This document shows positions 10,501 through 21,450 of a stretch of DNA of 43,818 bases, piece by piece (the first letter of the stretch is position 1; every line of letters starts with the position of its first letter). The position numbers and the translations under genes are program-made. The notes beneath the pieces are model-generated. The model did no database searches. It was not told the DNA's origin and worked only from the letters and a program-made list of their open reading frames with translations. The stretch is taken from positions 1,769,463-1,813,280 of the forward strand of contig BFEA01000324.1 in assembly GCA_003427395.1 (NCBI GenBank), in the 5' to 3' direction. This stretch comes from Chara braunii. Its lineage: Eukaryota > Streptophyta > Charophyceae > Charales > Characeae.

Positions 10501-11735
10501 ACTTCGATAGTGGAGCGGTGAGATCTTAAGGAGGCTGGGCTGAAAAAATGGGAATCCATGGTTCCTTCAGTCGACCATCTAGATAGTTTACCTCGAATTC
10601 TAATTCCTTGCAATCGGTATTGTGCTAGTAAATGTAATTGGTTCTGCAAACTTTGGATCTCCGGGATGTGTTCATTAGAGTTGTCCTGATTAGTTAGGGT
10701 GTGAAGCCTTTTATGAACGTCCATTTCCTGTGCGTGTCGTTTGCTGGCTAATAGTTTCGAGTAATCATTGCATTTTCTGGCTAGGAAAAAGAGGCCGTTA
10801 GTAAATCAGCGCTCTACTTAGTTGAAAAGATTTTTCTAATCTCTCCAAAAATCCCAGACATCTCGAACGTACGTGAGAAATGATTCGTTTTTAAGCAGGG
10901 AGGTATTGAGTTTGTAGTATCCGGGACCCTGATCTGGTCGCTTGCGGAATGAGAAAATTGCCCCGCATGTGCAATGGTCAAGGCCGGGATGGGGACTTTG
11001 CGGAAGGATCGTGGAAAGTTGAAAGACCTTTTGGATTTCCTGCGAGAGCTGGATCAAGTCAATGCAAGATTTTGAATGTCTAAACTGGTCATTGGTGCAA
11101 TGGCAAGTACTATAAGTCTTTGTTGTCGGGTGTAGGTGTCTGAAAGCGTCTACCAGGCTCAAAGACTCACAAAGGTCCGCCATCAATCGCTCGTCTTCGC
11201 CAACATAATGTGGGCAGGGGTCGTGAGATCCTCATCTATCCAATTCTCTATCTGGTGTTGCGTTAAAGTCCCCTGCGATGATCAGTGGGACTCCTTGGGG
11301 AGCCAGAGATTGGAGATAGGTGAAAAAGGATGCCCTTTCTGCTACGGTATTTGGGGCGTAGATGCACAGGATGCTAATTAGCTCTAACTCTAACATGCCT
11401 GGGATCGATACCCACCTACCTTGCTTTTCGTCCGCGACCCAGTTAACTACCTCTAAACGAGATCCAGGCGGAATCCAGATAGCAACCCCAGTCGAGCCTG
11501 GTATCTTTGCATGCACTTGGTGGGGCCAAATTAATTTGTGTGCCCTATGGTGGTCTGGTTTGTCCATTAGGTGAGTTTCTTGAATACAAACGACATCAGG
11601 CCATATCCTACCATCTACTCCTCTCAGCTCAGGCTGATCCCATATTGCCTGACGTTTCAAAGGATTGAAGAAGGCCAGTCCATTTACATTCAATGTTTGA
11701 GGTCCAGGTCTGCATTCCGGAGGTTGTGTTTCCAT
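7522..11735 (-). pseudogene. LINE 1 ORF2: endonuclease-reverse transcriptase, frameshifted
   Basis: About 1,400 codons, spread over several frames. 11735-10836 is an APE-type endonuclease: LNVNGL, CIQETH, CIYAPN, AGDFNATPD, then SCIDLI and LDHCT, where the usual SDH histidine motif has L for S. 10724-9219 is the RT: NIQENILLINEV, motif A VFIDFEKTYD, motif B LEGDPIAPFLF, motif C LFPDD. Both catalytic aspartates remain, but the usual A of FADD is P and RQGDP is LEGDP. 9471-8845 holds the thumb (FGRALIINN, GGLGIMD). 8790-8176 is a connection domain. 7989-7759 holds a zf-RVT-like CVRC-HIFLQC region. The tail ends LDKKL-stop. The protein would nick target DNA and prime cDNA on it. Frameshifts at about 11.2, 10.8, 9.3 and 8.8 kb make this copy inactive. 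Confidence 0.9.
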
Positions 11736-11796
11736 TGAGGATTCCTGCTGTATAGGGCGTCTATTTCGTCAAATTTTCCTGCTTCCATCTTCGTAT

Positions 11797-12702
11797 CTAG
11801 ACACGTGTCCATGGTCTAGCAGACCAATCTGTAGTATTGAGCAGTCTGTATCGAAGGACCTTCGAAAGACAGGTAAGGAGATCCTCCTTCGACCAAAAGG
11901 AGTTGGCTTTCACTTTTTGGAGGGGGAGATCCATGAGTGCTCCATGGTTAAACCATTTCAGGTTAGAGTCCTTATCCTCCTCGAATAAGACGTACAGATC
12001 TGTAGTAGCGACCCTTATTAATCCATCAAATTGAGGGAGGGTCGTTTTTATTCCTGCTGGGTAATGCTGATGTAGAAAGTGGTCCATCTTTTTCTTAAAA
12101 TCATTGTCCTTCAAATGAGGAAGGGACCAAATGTTGAAAAAGCCTCATCCTGGCAGCGTGAAACCCTCTTGTACCGGGGAGAGTTCAATCTTCATTTTGT
12201 CGTCAGCATGCCTTAGAGGGATAACCACCACCCCCTCCTTTTGTAATAGGTTTTTCTCGTACTGCCCTGTTTCCACCAAGTATCTGAGCTTTTTATGGCG
12301 GGGAAGGTTTGTGTGGGGATCAACTTGAGCCGTTGATTGACTCTCTCCTCCCTCTCTCGGTTGCTCAGAGGGGTGGAATTGTTGTACGGCCAAATGGCGG
12401 ATCCTCTGGAATACTTCACCCCAGGTGATATGCAGCGGTGACCCTTCCTCTAGGGTTCTGCGTAGGGTCTGACTTTTATCTAATAAGGTAAACAGTTGGG
12501 CATAGGAGCAATCTCAAAATTCTTTTGTGGCTCCTAGATATTGAGCTCTAAAACTGTCAATCAGCCAGTCGGCAATAGTCCGGAGTTTTAATTTCGTATC
12601 CATGTCGACCGGGGGGCCATTGTCGTCCCCTTGGTGGTCAATATCGATTGCGGCCACATTCGGAGGGGGGGGGAGGGGAACTGATGGTTCCTCAATTTCC
12701 AT
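11797..12702 (-). pseudogene. LINE 1 ORF1 distal part, contains paralogous module 1
   Basis: One minus-strand frame runs from 12702 to 12145 with a single TGA at about 12514-12516, and a second frame from 12114 to 11797. The segment around the TGA (ADWLIDSFRAQY, then YAQLFTLLD, SQTLRR, WGEVFQRIRHL) aligns without gaps to residues encoded at about 13160-12975: 17 of 61 are identical, including DW, AQL, the S/T/R triplet and W-E. In the homologue the TGA position is W, so the stop is probably TGG to TGA. Further on it has EKNLLQKEGVVVIPLRHAD and then DLYVLFEED. The function is unknown; it may be a C-terminal ORF1 domain. Confidence 0.65.
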
Positions 12703-12906
12703 TGGCTGCGGACCGAAAGCCCCTTCAAGGTAGTCTTTCTCGGAAGGTTGAGTAGGTGCTTCCTTATGCTCCCGGATCTCCTTCTCTTTCCTCTGTGGTT
12801 GTACTTCCTTTAACTGAGGTCCATGCTGGTCCCCCTTCCCCTTCCTTTCAGACAGTGTCCCCTCTGCCCCCTCAACCTGTTGCTGTCTACATTCGCTCTC
12901 ATTTGG

Positions 12907-15043
12907 CTATCTTCCTGAGGGGAGAGATGGTGATACTTGTATCTCGCCAGGGGGTGCCAGGAAGTGAGCAGCAGGAATTTTATACAGTCCTTGGAGAATC
13001 TCAGACCAATGATTATGATCAGACGGACCTAGTTCGATAATACTCCTCACTGTCATGCTGCTCTCGATGGCATCCTTTAACTGGGCTTGGGCCCGGGGCC
13101 AGAAATCTGTCGGGGCTTCTGTGAACTGATCTTGCAATCCTGCCATTATCCAATCAACGATCCTAGGAATAGAAGGGGCCGGGTTGTGCACAAGTTCTAG
13201 GGGCTTCAAGTTGTCTCCCCCTTCCTCGCGCCATTGAAACAAGTTCGCATAAGGGTCTTTTGTGAGCGTGTTATCCTCCTTATTCCTGTTTTGTTGGACT
13301 ACCTTTTTGGACTGGGCGACTGAAGACTCAACTACTCCTTCCTCCGGCCCTCCCAAATCTATTGTCGTAATTATCTCTTCTTCATTGGTTTCTTCAGTCT
13401 CCGTGGCCAACGGGGCGAACTTGTTTGCAGTTAACCATGTGTCTTGAGCAACCTCTATCTGCTTTTTCCTTTGCTTCCCTTTCTTCAAGGTGGGTGGTTG
13501 TTCCTTGTTCCCCTGATCCTTCAGATACCCTTCTGGTGTTGGCCCAAGCTGCCTGCCCCCATTCTTGACATGGTCTTCCACCCCTTCTGACCCCTGGGGG
13601 ATGGTGGTGGTCCCTTGCGGCAGCAGGTGAGATTCCACCATCCTTGGGGGGATCCAGGAAGGGGGGGGGTTTAAAATCCATAATGGGTTCCCCTGTTTTA
13701 TCCCATATCCAACCTATCATCTTCCCATCCTTATCCATTTTATCGACGTAGACCCACCCTTCGTGTCCTGGGTCAACTGTACGCCGATGGGTACTTATGA
13801 AGGGGTCTTGGATGAGACGCCCGGTGGCTCTAACCTGATTAACAGGGCGATGGGAACACGGCGGTTCGGTGCAAAGGTGCCCATAAGCCTGGCACTTGAA
13901 ACACCACGGTCGAAGCTTATGGGTCGTGTGTATCCTGTATTCTTTGTCCTCCACCCTAAAAGGGATGATGTTGTCTACCGAGAACTTGAAGGGGTGTCCT
14001 TCTGGCAGGTCAATTGCGAGCATGAGGTAGTCGTCTCCTCTGGTGACATGGGGGGGGAGTGGATCAATAAAATCGATAATGTCGTACTTTTTCCCAAAAT
14101 CCTGAACAAAAGTTGCTTGGATTTCGATTGGGATATGCCGAAATTCCACCCAAAAGTTATCTGACATCAATTTTTCCCTTTTTTCCTCAGGGCGTTGCTG
14201 CTTCGGGGGGGACCATGGGTAGATGCGTACTTCCGACTTGTCGCATCGTATTGCTTTCCATTTGTCCATGGTGTGTTTGTCCCCTTCATTTCTACAGATG
14301 ACAGTGATTGTGGTGGACAAGATGGGCTGCAGGAGGAACATATCCTGTGCCTCCTCCATGTTTCCTTTGAGGGAGGCAAGTTGTTTCCGGATCCAGCCCA
14401 CCTAGTCATTGGTGGATTTGAAAGCGGCATCATCGTGGAAGACCCAGTTACTAGCGTGGCGTGAATATAACTCATTCCTATCCCTGACCTTGTATGCTGG
14501 AAGGGATTTAACTATGGAGGTCTTCCCTTTCAGGTTTATTACCTTGGGTTCCGACGGGGTCAGGAGTCTTGTCAGAAAGAAGGCACCCCCCGAGGACAGG
14601 TTGTCTAACGGGATCTTTCACTCCCGCCCTTCCCCTTCCCCTTTTCGTTGTACTGCGATCGAGTGGCCCGCATGTGGTCTACGCAGGCGAGTTGCCCATG
14701 AGGGGGGGGGTGAGGGGGAGGGGGGGGGTGAAGAGGAGGTGGAGGGCGAATGCATAGGGGGGGTGGAGGTGAAGGGGGGGGAAGTGTTTTCCTCCCGTGT
14801 CTGTTGATCTGATGAATTCACCTCTCTCGGTCCTTTCTGTTTCCCTCTCATCAGTCTGTCCGCAGCATGTTGTCTCATCGCCCCCCGATATAACAATGTG
14901 GTGTTCAGCTTCTTCTGTACCCTCTGGTATTTTACCCCCAATTTCATACTGTTTTTTGGTTGCATGATGGAGTGTAACTCCTTAATACTTTTGACACTAC
15001 GGCCCAAGACACGTGTTTGGGGGCTACAAAACGGATGGTACAA
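12907..15043 (-). pseudogene. LINE 1 ORF1: RNA-binding protein with zinc knuckle
   Basis: Three overlapping minus-strand frames (15043-14618, 14401-13394, 13641-12907) form one plant-LINE ORF1. It has a variable Pro/Ser/Arg N-terminus, then a DUF4283-like region (DKWKAIRCDKSEVRIYPW, FWVEFRHIPIEIQATFVQDF, DYLMLAIDLPEGHPFKF). A zinc knuckle WCFKCQAYGHLCTEPPC follows; its spacing is CX2CX4HX6C where CX4HX4C is usual. A Lys/Glu-rich linker leads to module 2 (IVDWIMAGLQDQF, HWSEILQGLYKI). ORF1 proteins coat LINE RNA. The start is uncertain: the first ATG of the open frame is used, and the methionine in SIMQPKN at about 14966 is an alternative. Confidence 0.7.
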
Positions 15044-15059
15044 AGATCACAAGAGGGCG

Positions 15060-16160
15060 TAGCTAGGGAGCCGTGATGAGAAGACCGGGATAGTGCTGGA
15101 GTTGTGTGAGGAGAAGGGATGTGGGGGGAAGACACACTTGGAGAACCGTTGCGAATGGGGTATGAACACGCTAGAGGGTGCAGGGGGTGGCTGGTTGGAG
15201 GGAATGGGATCGGGGATGGAAGTCGTTGGGGGATGGAACCGGAGAGATGGGATCAGTGAAGGAGATGGGGTCGGGGGCCGGGAGGTCAGGAGAAGAGAAC
15301 GTCGGAGGGCGGATACGGGGGGACAGGATTGGGGGAGGAGACGGGATGGGCGAATACGGGGGGGGATGGGATTGGGCGAGACGGGATCGGGGGAAGAGAA
15401 GGGATCGGGGGAGGAGCCCGTCGAGGTGAGGTCAGGGAAAGAGACCGTCGCGGGGCGGAGCCGGGGAGATAGGATTTGGGGGGAAAAGATAGGGGGGGGA
15501 GACCATTGGGGGGCGGAACCGGGGAGATGGGGTCGGGGGAGAGGATGGGATCGGGGGAGAAGATGGGAACAGGGGAGGAGGCGGGATCGGGGGAGGAGTC
15601 GTCGGGATGGAGATGGGATCGGAGGGGGAGATGAAAACCGTCGGGGGCAGAACCGGGGAAATGCGATTGGGGAGAAGGAAGGATCGGGAGAGGAGACCGT
15701 CGGGGGGCGAAGTCGGGGAGATGGGGTCCGGGGGGAGGATAGGGTCGGGGGAGGATATGGGGTCGGCGGAGAAGGTGGGATCGGGGGAGAAGACCTACGA
15801 GTTCGGGGGCAGAACCGGGGAAATGGGATCGGGGATGAGAAGGGATCGGGAGAGATGATGGGCTCGGGAGAGGATATGGGGTCGGAGGAGGGGGTGAAAT
15901 CAGGGAAGGAGGCCGTCGGGCTCGGGAGAGGATGTCGTCGGGGGTCGTACCCGGGGAAGTAGGATCCAGGGGAAGAGATGGGATCGGGGGAGGGGAGATG
16001 GGATCGGGGGGGAACAGGGGAGACGTATTCGGGGGAGAAGAAGGGATCAATGGAGGAGGTGGGATCGGGGGAAGAGACTGTCGGGGGGCGGGGTCGGGGG
16101 GGGGGGATGGGATCGGGGAAGGAGACGGGAACGGGAGAAGAGACCGAGGAACAAGATGAG
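15060..16160. repeat. 1.1-kb G-rich purine minisatellite
   Basis: The plus strand is almost wholly purine and rich in runs of 3-9 G, built of degenerate units such as GAGATGGGATCGGGGGA, GGAGACCGTCGGGG and CGGAACCGGGGAGATGGG. The low-complexity composition leaves several long open frames (Pro/Ser-rich on the minus strand, Gly/Arg-rich on the plus); I do not consider them genes. It sits just upstream of LINE 1 ORF1, where L1 elements may carry tandem 5' UTR monomers. Repeated G-runs give strong potential for G-quadruplexes. Confidence 0.9.
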
Positions 16161-16341
16161 GTGTGGTTTAAAAGAACTATATCGGATGACCAAGAAGACA
16201 ATGGGATAGTTCAAGAAGGGATGGGGTATAAAGATGGAGGAAGAAAAAACAAAGCCAAGAGAAAGCTCGATGGATGGGAGAACAACAGCAACGGGGGCGA
16301 AAAAAAAACCGAAAAAAAACAAGAAAAAGGAAACAAACGTC

Positions 16342-16372
<31 letters not shown>

Positions 16373-16905
16373 AGGAAAAAGCTTTACCACATCTCCATCG
16401 CCCTTTGGTATCACCGAGATTCCTGTGCCCTATTCATCCGGAGGTTTCGACAATCCAATGCCAATATTTTAGCAAATCTCAATGTTCGATAAGTGTCTCC
16501 TCCTTATATATACCTTCAAGCTCTGCTCTCTCTTTCTTTTTCTTCCTACCTGCGTTAGATTGCAGGCCAAAGTTTGTCTTTGAAGTCAAACTCCAACTTG
16601 AAGTCAAGAGGTACAAGAGTCCACAGTCAATTATTGTAACTTCTGATCCTATATAACTCTCCAATGCCATGTTGTTGCATCTAATCTCCGGTCTGCCAAA
16701 GAAAAAACCTCTAAAGCATAAGGTGGTGGATTACCCTAACCTTGTCCTGATTTATGTCAACCTACATTCTAATATCCCACAGACATATATTAGAAATTCC
16801 TTCATTTCAAAATGCGATAAGTTTGCTTCCAAATATGACTCTTCATCTGTACTCAACTATTTGTAATACAACACTACAATTGTCTTACCTAATTTATATA
16901 ATGCT

Positions 16906-16907
<2 letters not shown>
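16161..16907. other. No recognisable gene; A28 tract
   Basis: An A-rich stretch (16240-16369) ends in a 28-A homopolymer at 16342-16369. Beyond it is AT-rich sequence with short frames only. No gene, RNA or transposon terminus is recognised. Confidence 0.4.
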
Positions 16908-16940
<33 letters not shown>

Positions 16941-17070
16941 CTGGAAGCCATAGCAGGCCTACTAGGGGGGGTGATACGAGCAACCTCCCCGAGGAAGCCT
17001 GTTCCTGGCTGCTCCATCCATTGGTGGGGAGCATCACCGGCTGGAAACCAGGTCTAGTGTCCCTTACATA
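16908..17070 (-). mobile_element. SINE-like repeat family 1, copy 2
   Basis: A 33-T tract (16908-16940, an A tail in minus orientation) is followed by unique sequence and then the core at about 17011-17070: GCTCCATCCATTGGTGGGGA, CACCGGCTGGAAACCAGG and TCTAGTGTCCC. It has the same order and spacing as copy 1 (3941-4090), with several substitutions. Confidence 0.6.
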
Positions 17071-19080
17071 CATGAAAACTGTGGACCAATATATGAGAAT
17101 GGCTGCTCTGTTCTAATTGGTTGAAGCGTCTGCATGACCGGATCGATGCGTGGAGAGTGGCTACGACCCCCACGCCGCGGCCTGCCCATGCAGACGTAGG
17201 CACTTCCTCTCTCCTCTTCTTGTCCATCTGGGCTTAATCCCGTACCTTTCGCGCAGGCATGCATGCTATAAATTTTGCAAACGCGATTAGATTGCTCTCT
17301 AAGAATTTCGAGGTTAGCGCGATCAGTGAGGGTCGGCTAACGAGCAAGTTGGAAGGTGAGTGAGTGTGAGAGTTGGGCGATCCGGCGAGCTGGTGTGGGG
17401 TATGCGAGGTTGACGTGCAGGGCCGCGACGGACTGTGGCGCACGGGCGAACCTGGCTTGCATATTTTAACCAAGCGTGGTGACAACTCTGTGTGGATACG
17501 CGGCAACGGACTGCCGGTATCGTGGGTATTGATGCGAGGTGACGGACTGCCCGCAACGGGAGAGAGAGAAAGAGAGAGGGCAGTGGTGTGGGTGCGGGAT
17601 AGGGCTTCTTTCTGTCGTTCTTTTCATTTTTCCTCTGTCCATTTGTATAATTTTGAGTTTTGATATGGTCGATCTCTTTATCGAGACCCTTTTTTTTTTA
17701 ACTTCTCTCATATATTGTCTCGGATTTTCCTTGTTGTTTTGCTTGGTATGTATGCATGGAATGAATGTAGGTTCTCATTTGTTAAGCGATCTTTCTGATC
17801 TATTTTACGATGCGTGTTATCTCTCACCAGTATCACCTGCATGAGCTATGCCATTAGGCCTGATGGGAAATGCTCATTTTGACGTCCGAAGTCTAGCTGC
17901 CGATTATCCCCTCTTACCTTCTTTTTGCGTCTCATGTATAACATGTAATGATTGGTAGGATATTTACACTTATTGTTGAATACGATCGACACACGGAGCC
18001 AACTGGCTGCTCCTTACGTACACGAGTACGTACGTTCGCGATCTCGAGAAAACTGAATCGCCACGTACGCACTTGCCCGCGTAAGTCAGCCTTAACCACG
18101 TGTAAGGATATGGGGGGGAATGTGGCTTACTGAACAGCATGGTTGCACGGTCTCCTTCCTGGGCGTCCGACTACGAAAATTTGAAGGACCCGGAATATCG
18201 GGAGTATTGGGAGGGCGAACAACTCAGACGACGGGGAATTTTAAGAAATCCGGATTCCCTTGCCTAACAGAAAACGATCCATTATGTGCGAGGGATTTTC
18301 ATTGTGCTATAACGAGCGACCCCCGGTGCCTCGACTACCCGCAAACTTATAATACGCAATATTTCATATCCCCCGGCTTCGTTGTCATTACTACCAGCTT
18401 CCCTCCATTCCATCTCCTCCTCCCATATCACCAACTCACAGTGGGACTGTGAAATTTCATAGCTCGCTACTGGCCTAGCCCGCTGTGCGAGGATTGTCGG
18501 TATCACCGGGCGCACCGAGCTTCGGGAACTACCCGACAGGCTATAGCCGAAGCTGAGCAGCGATTGCACAACCTCCACGCACAGGCCACCTCGGCGGAAC
18601 CCGAGGCCTGTTACGAGCCGCACCAACAACTGGTCAAACACCGTGACCGACCCCGAAGACGAAATCAGCGGCGATGGTGATTCTTTTTGGCCTTAAACGT
18701 TAAACCTGTTGGCAGGGGCAATTTTGTTGGAATTTCGTTCGAGAATGCAAGAGTGTTTAAATCTATCGGTACGGTGGTAGCAGCAAGTGCCCCGGATTTT
18801 TAACCTGGGATGCATTGCGCATGCCATCGGCCTTATGCTGCACGACATCAGTTACCTCCCCTCTGAGTATATCCCCTTTGCACCTGTACCCCTGAAACTT
18901 GCCACAGGAGATCTCAGTTCCGACCTGGGACTCCACCCCCACTTTCCTAAAATCCTTGGCACACCCCTTTTCGCACTTCCGGGCCCCCATCCCATTCCGA
19001 TCAGGAAGTCGTGTTAGGCGTGAGGTTGGGCGTCACAGCGGTACAAGAACAGAGAGGGAAGGGGCAAGAAAGGGCCTATT
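17071..19080. other. No recognisable gene
   Basis: Two kilobases of mixed-composition sequence with short frames only. The region 17330-17570 is GC-richer with repeated GACGGACTG and GCAACGG(A/G) words. 17990-18110 is rich in CGTACG words. I see no conserved protein motif, tRNA or transposon end. Confidence 0.35.
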
Positions 19081-19270
19081 GGTGCCCCCCAGTGGATCTG
19101 ACTGATCCCTGCCCCTCAACCCTCAAGGAAAAAACGGTTGGTCAGGTACAGGGCGCTGGACCCGGTTTCCAGCAATAGTTTTCCAAGACCCTCATTGGGA
19201 AGAACGACAGGTCAACAGGGCAAGGGCGCTGGACCCGGTTTCCAACAACAGTTTTTCAAGCCCGTTTGTC
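19081..19270 (+). repeat. Tandem partial copies of SINE-like family 1 core
   Basis: GGGCGCTGGACCCGGTTTCC followed by AGCAA or AACAA occurs at about 19151-19175 and again at about 19224-19248, each followed by a CAnnnGTTTT(T/C)C-AAG stretch (period about 73 bp). The word is the reverse complement of the family-1 core, so these are plus-orientation 5' pieces. A GTGCCCCCCAGTGG word at about 19083 also recurs at about 27450 and, inverted, at about 4253. Confidence 0.6.
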
Positions 19271-20270
19271 CCTCTAAGGTAACAGGCTTGGAAGGGGAAA
19301 GAGGGGATGGGTAAAATGCACAACAGTCATTAAATTTTTGCTTAGATCGGGCACCGTGTAAAACGTGAAGAGGAGCAGAGGCAGATACGTAGGCGGGCAA
19401 CATAGGAGAATCAAGAAAGAGGAGGGATTACAGTTACGAGCGCGCCCGCCAAAAACGTCAGTTGCACAAAATTAAAGGCGCGATCCAGTCAGAACCTAGT
19501 TCCTTGCGCCACAAGATGCGTGCGAATGTTGCGCGACAAAATTCAGACTTTTTTTTCAGAGTACCTAAATTCCTAGTCTAAGTCCTAATTGCAAAAGGAA
19601 ATTCCGAAAAGAAAAACAATTTTGAGAGCGCGTGGGGGCTCGACATCAGTTAGAAATTCAAAAATGAGATTCTCGCGCGCTAATCGCGCCAAAATTCCTA
19701 ATGCTCACAGCAGAACAAGAAAGAAGTTATGGTACAGTTATTTCTTGCGCCCGTCATGGCGCAACCATCCAATTGTCGTCGTAGGGCTTTCTCGGTGCTG
19801 ACCTAAACGAATTCGAACAAAAGCGAAAAAAAAGAAGCGAGGGTATCCATGCAATTGGCCCAACCGGACCCCGCTTACGCCCGTCACCCATCAAAGCCCT
19901 CCCGTTTTTCCCACATCGGCCTTGCGCAAGAAATCGCGCGATTGCAGAAGACAGTTCGTCACACCGCTGCCGGGACCCAGCCTGCTTTGTGCCCCCAGTC
20001 CAAAATTAGAGTCTGACCTCCAATGCCATGGGGTGGGGAGGGAAGGGGTTTGCAAAGTACTCGGGACCCCGCATTGGAATGTTGCGGTCTATTGTTGTCC
20101 AGTCCTTGAAACCGAGGGGTAATCCCTTGGGACTGATGTCTGAGGGTCCTCTCCCTGTCTCTGCCCACCTCCCTCATTGTCGCCCGACCACTGTTCTCCA
20201 GCAACCTACCCTCCCCTTGGTCCCCCCAGCCATTCATTTGCAAATCGGGTGATTCTCTTTTATATATTTT
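19271..20270. other. No recognisable gene
   Basis: Mixed sequence with GCGC-rich words at 19430-19790 and short frames only. No domain, RNA gene or transposon terminus is recognised. Confidence 0.35.
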
Positions 20271-20440
20271 TTAGTCTATGAAAGTAGTCCAGCACCCGCC
20301 TCGTTTCCTGCCACGCTGCATGATTTCGAGCTGGAAGTGGTTCTTGAACTGCTCCTTCCTTTCCCCCCCCTCCACCCTGACTCCCTCCATAGCCAGCGCA
20401 TAGCGCTGCCACCTATGTAACACCTGCAGCCTAGGCTGCG
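20271..20440 (-). pseudogene. LINE ORF2 C-terminal tail fragment
   Basis: The minus-strand frame reads HRWQRYALAMEGVRVEGGER and then KEQFKNHFQLEIMQRG before a stop at 20271. It matches the last residues of LINE 1 ORF2 (WWQRCVLVLDHTRVEGEERL, EQLKEHIQMEL). The match begins at the residues (WWQ) where LINE 2 breaks off at about 21656, so this is either the displaced 3' end of LINE 2, separated by the 20.44-21.65 kb block, or an independent 5'-truncated copy. Confidence 0.65.
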
Positions 20441-20702
20441 GGCATTTCGGCCACTGCGGCCGAAAAAGTCGGCCGCAGTCGCGACCCATAAGGCCCAGTC
20501 CGCGGCCTGCTTTTTTAATAATTCCCCCCCCCAAAAAAAATACGTTAAAAAATACAAAAAAAATATAGGGGTGTAGGGCTTGGAAAACCCTACAATCCTA
20601 TGTTTTCTATTTTGGAATCGAACTTCGTTTAAGATTTTTTAAAAATAAAAAACGAAATTCGATTTAAACAAAATATTTAAAAAAATATATAAAAAGAAAA
20701 AC

Positions 20703-20769
20703 AGCTAGGCTACCAGTCGGGCCGCCCAGGTCCCCGGTGGCCAGCCCGTGCAAGGACCAGAGAAGGCCC

Positions 20770-20815
<46 letters not shown>
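20703..20815 (+). repeat. Repeat family 2 (AGCTAGGCTACCAG end), copy 1
   Basis: It begins AGCTAGGCTACCAG, continues through GTGGCCAGCCCGTGCAAGG and GAGAAGGCCCCAGC, then a run of at least 42 A that enters the N gap. The copy at 41920-42050 has the same order (AGCTAGGCTACCAGCCGG, GGCCGGCCCGACCGTGCGAG, GGCCAAAGAAGGCCACAGC, A-rich). Confidence 0.65.
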
Positions 20816-21212
20816 NNNNNNNNNNNNNNNNNNNNNNNNNNNNNNNNNNNNNNNNNNNNNNNNNNNNNNNNNNNNNNNNNNNNNNNNNNNNNNNNNNNNN
20901 NNNNNNNNNNNNNNNNNNNNNNNNNNNNNNNNNNNNNNNNNNNNNNNNNNNNNNNNNNNNNNNNNNNNNNNNNNNNNNNNNNNNNNNNNNNNNNNNNNNN
21001 NNNNNNNNNNNNNNNNNNNNNNNNNNNNNNNNNNNNNNNNNNNNNNNNNNNNNNNNNNNNNNNNNNNNNNNNNNNNNNNNNNNNNNNNNNNNNNNNNNNN
21101 NNNNNNNNNNNNNNNNNNNNNNNNNNNNNNNNNNNNNNNNNNNNNNNNNNNNNNNNNNNNNNNNNNNNNNNNNNNNNNNNNNNNNNNNNNNNNNNNNNNN
21201 NNNNNNNNNNNN
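20816..21212. other. Assembly gap (397 N)
   Basis: A run of N lies between a poly(A) tract and a GT microsatellite. Assembly failed at the low-complexity junction, so the true length and content are unknown. Any open frame drawn across it is meaningless. Confidence 1.
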
Positions 21213-21275
<63 letters not shown>

Positions 21276-21344
21276 GCGCGTGTGCCGGGAAGGGGAGGGA
21301 GGACACCTGCCCCACCAATCAATCAATCAATCAATCAATCATTC

Positions 21345-21382
<38 letters not shown>

Positions 21383-21396
21383 CCCACCAATCAATT

Positions 21397-21436
<40 letters not shown>

Positions 21437-21450
21437 AACAATCAATCAAT
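21213..21450. repeat. GT dinucleotide and CAAT tetranucleotide microsatellites
   Basis: A pure TG run at 21213-21273 (about 30 units, partly hidden by the gap) is followed after about 40 bp by CAAT repeats at 21315-21450 with a few interruptions (ATTCATTC, CCCACC, AAAAAA). Confidence 0.95.

Larger units (their letters stand above)
7522..15043 (-). mobile_element. L1-type non-LTR retrotransposon (LINE 1), nearly full length, decayed
   Basis: A minus-strand element with the order ORF1 (zinc knuckle) then ORF2 (APE endonuclease, reverse transcriptase, C-terminal CCHC) over about 7.5 kb. This is the plant L1 clade layout. It is broken by several frameshifts and stops. No poly(A) is seen after the ORF2 stop at 7522; mitochondrial intron sequence begins within about 10 bp, so the 3' UTR and tail are lost or were never assembled. 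The 5' side abuts a G-rich minisatellite (15060-16160). Two paralogous modules sit between ORF1 proper and ORF2. Confidence 0.9.

Noticed and set aside
15047-16201. Long Pro/Ser-rich (384 codons, minus) and Gly/Arg-rich (289 codons, plus) open frames
   Set aside because: They arise from the G-rich minisatellite composition, which lacks stops in several frames at once. No domain, start context or homologue is visible.
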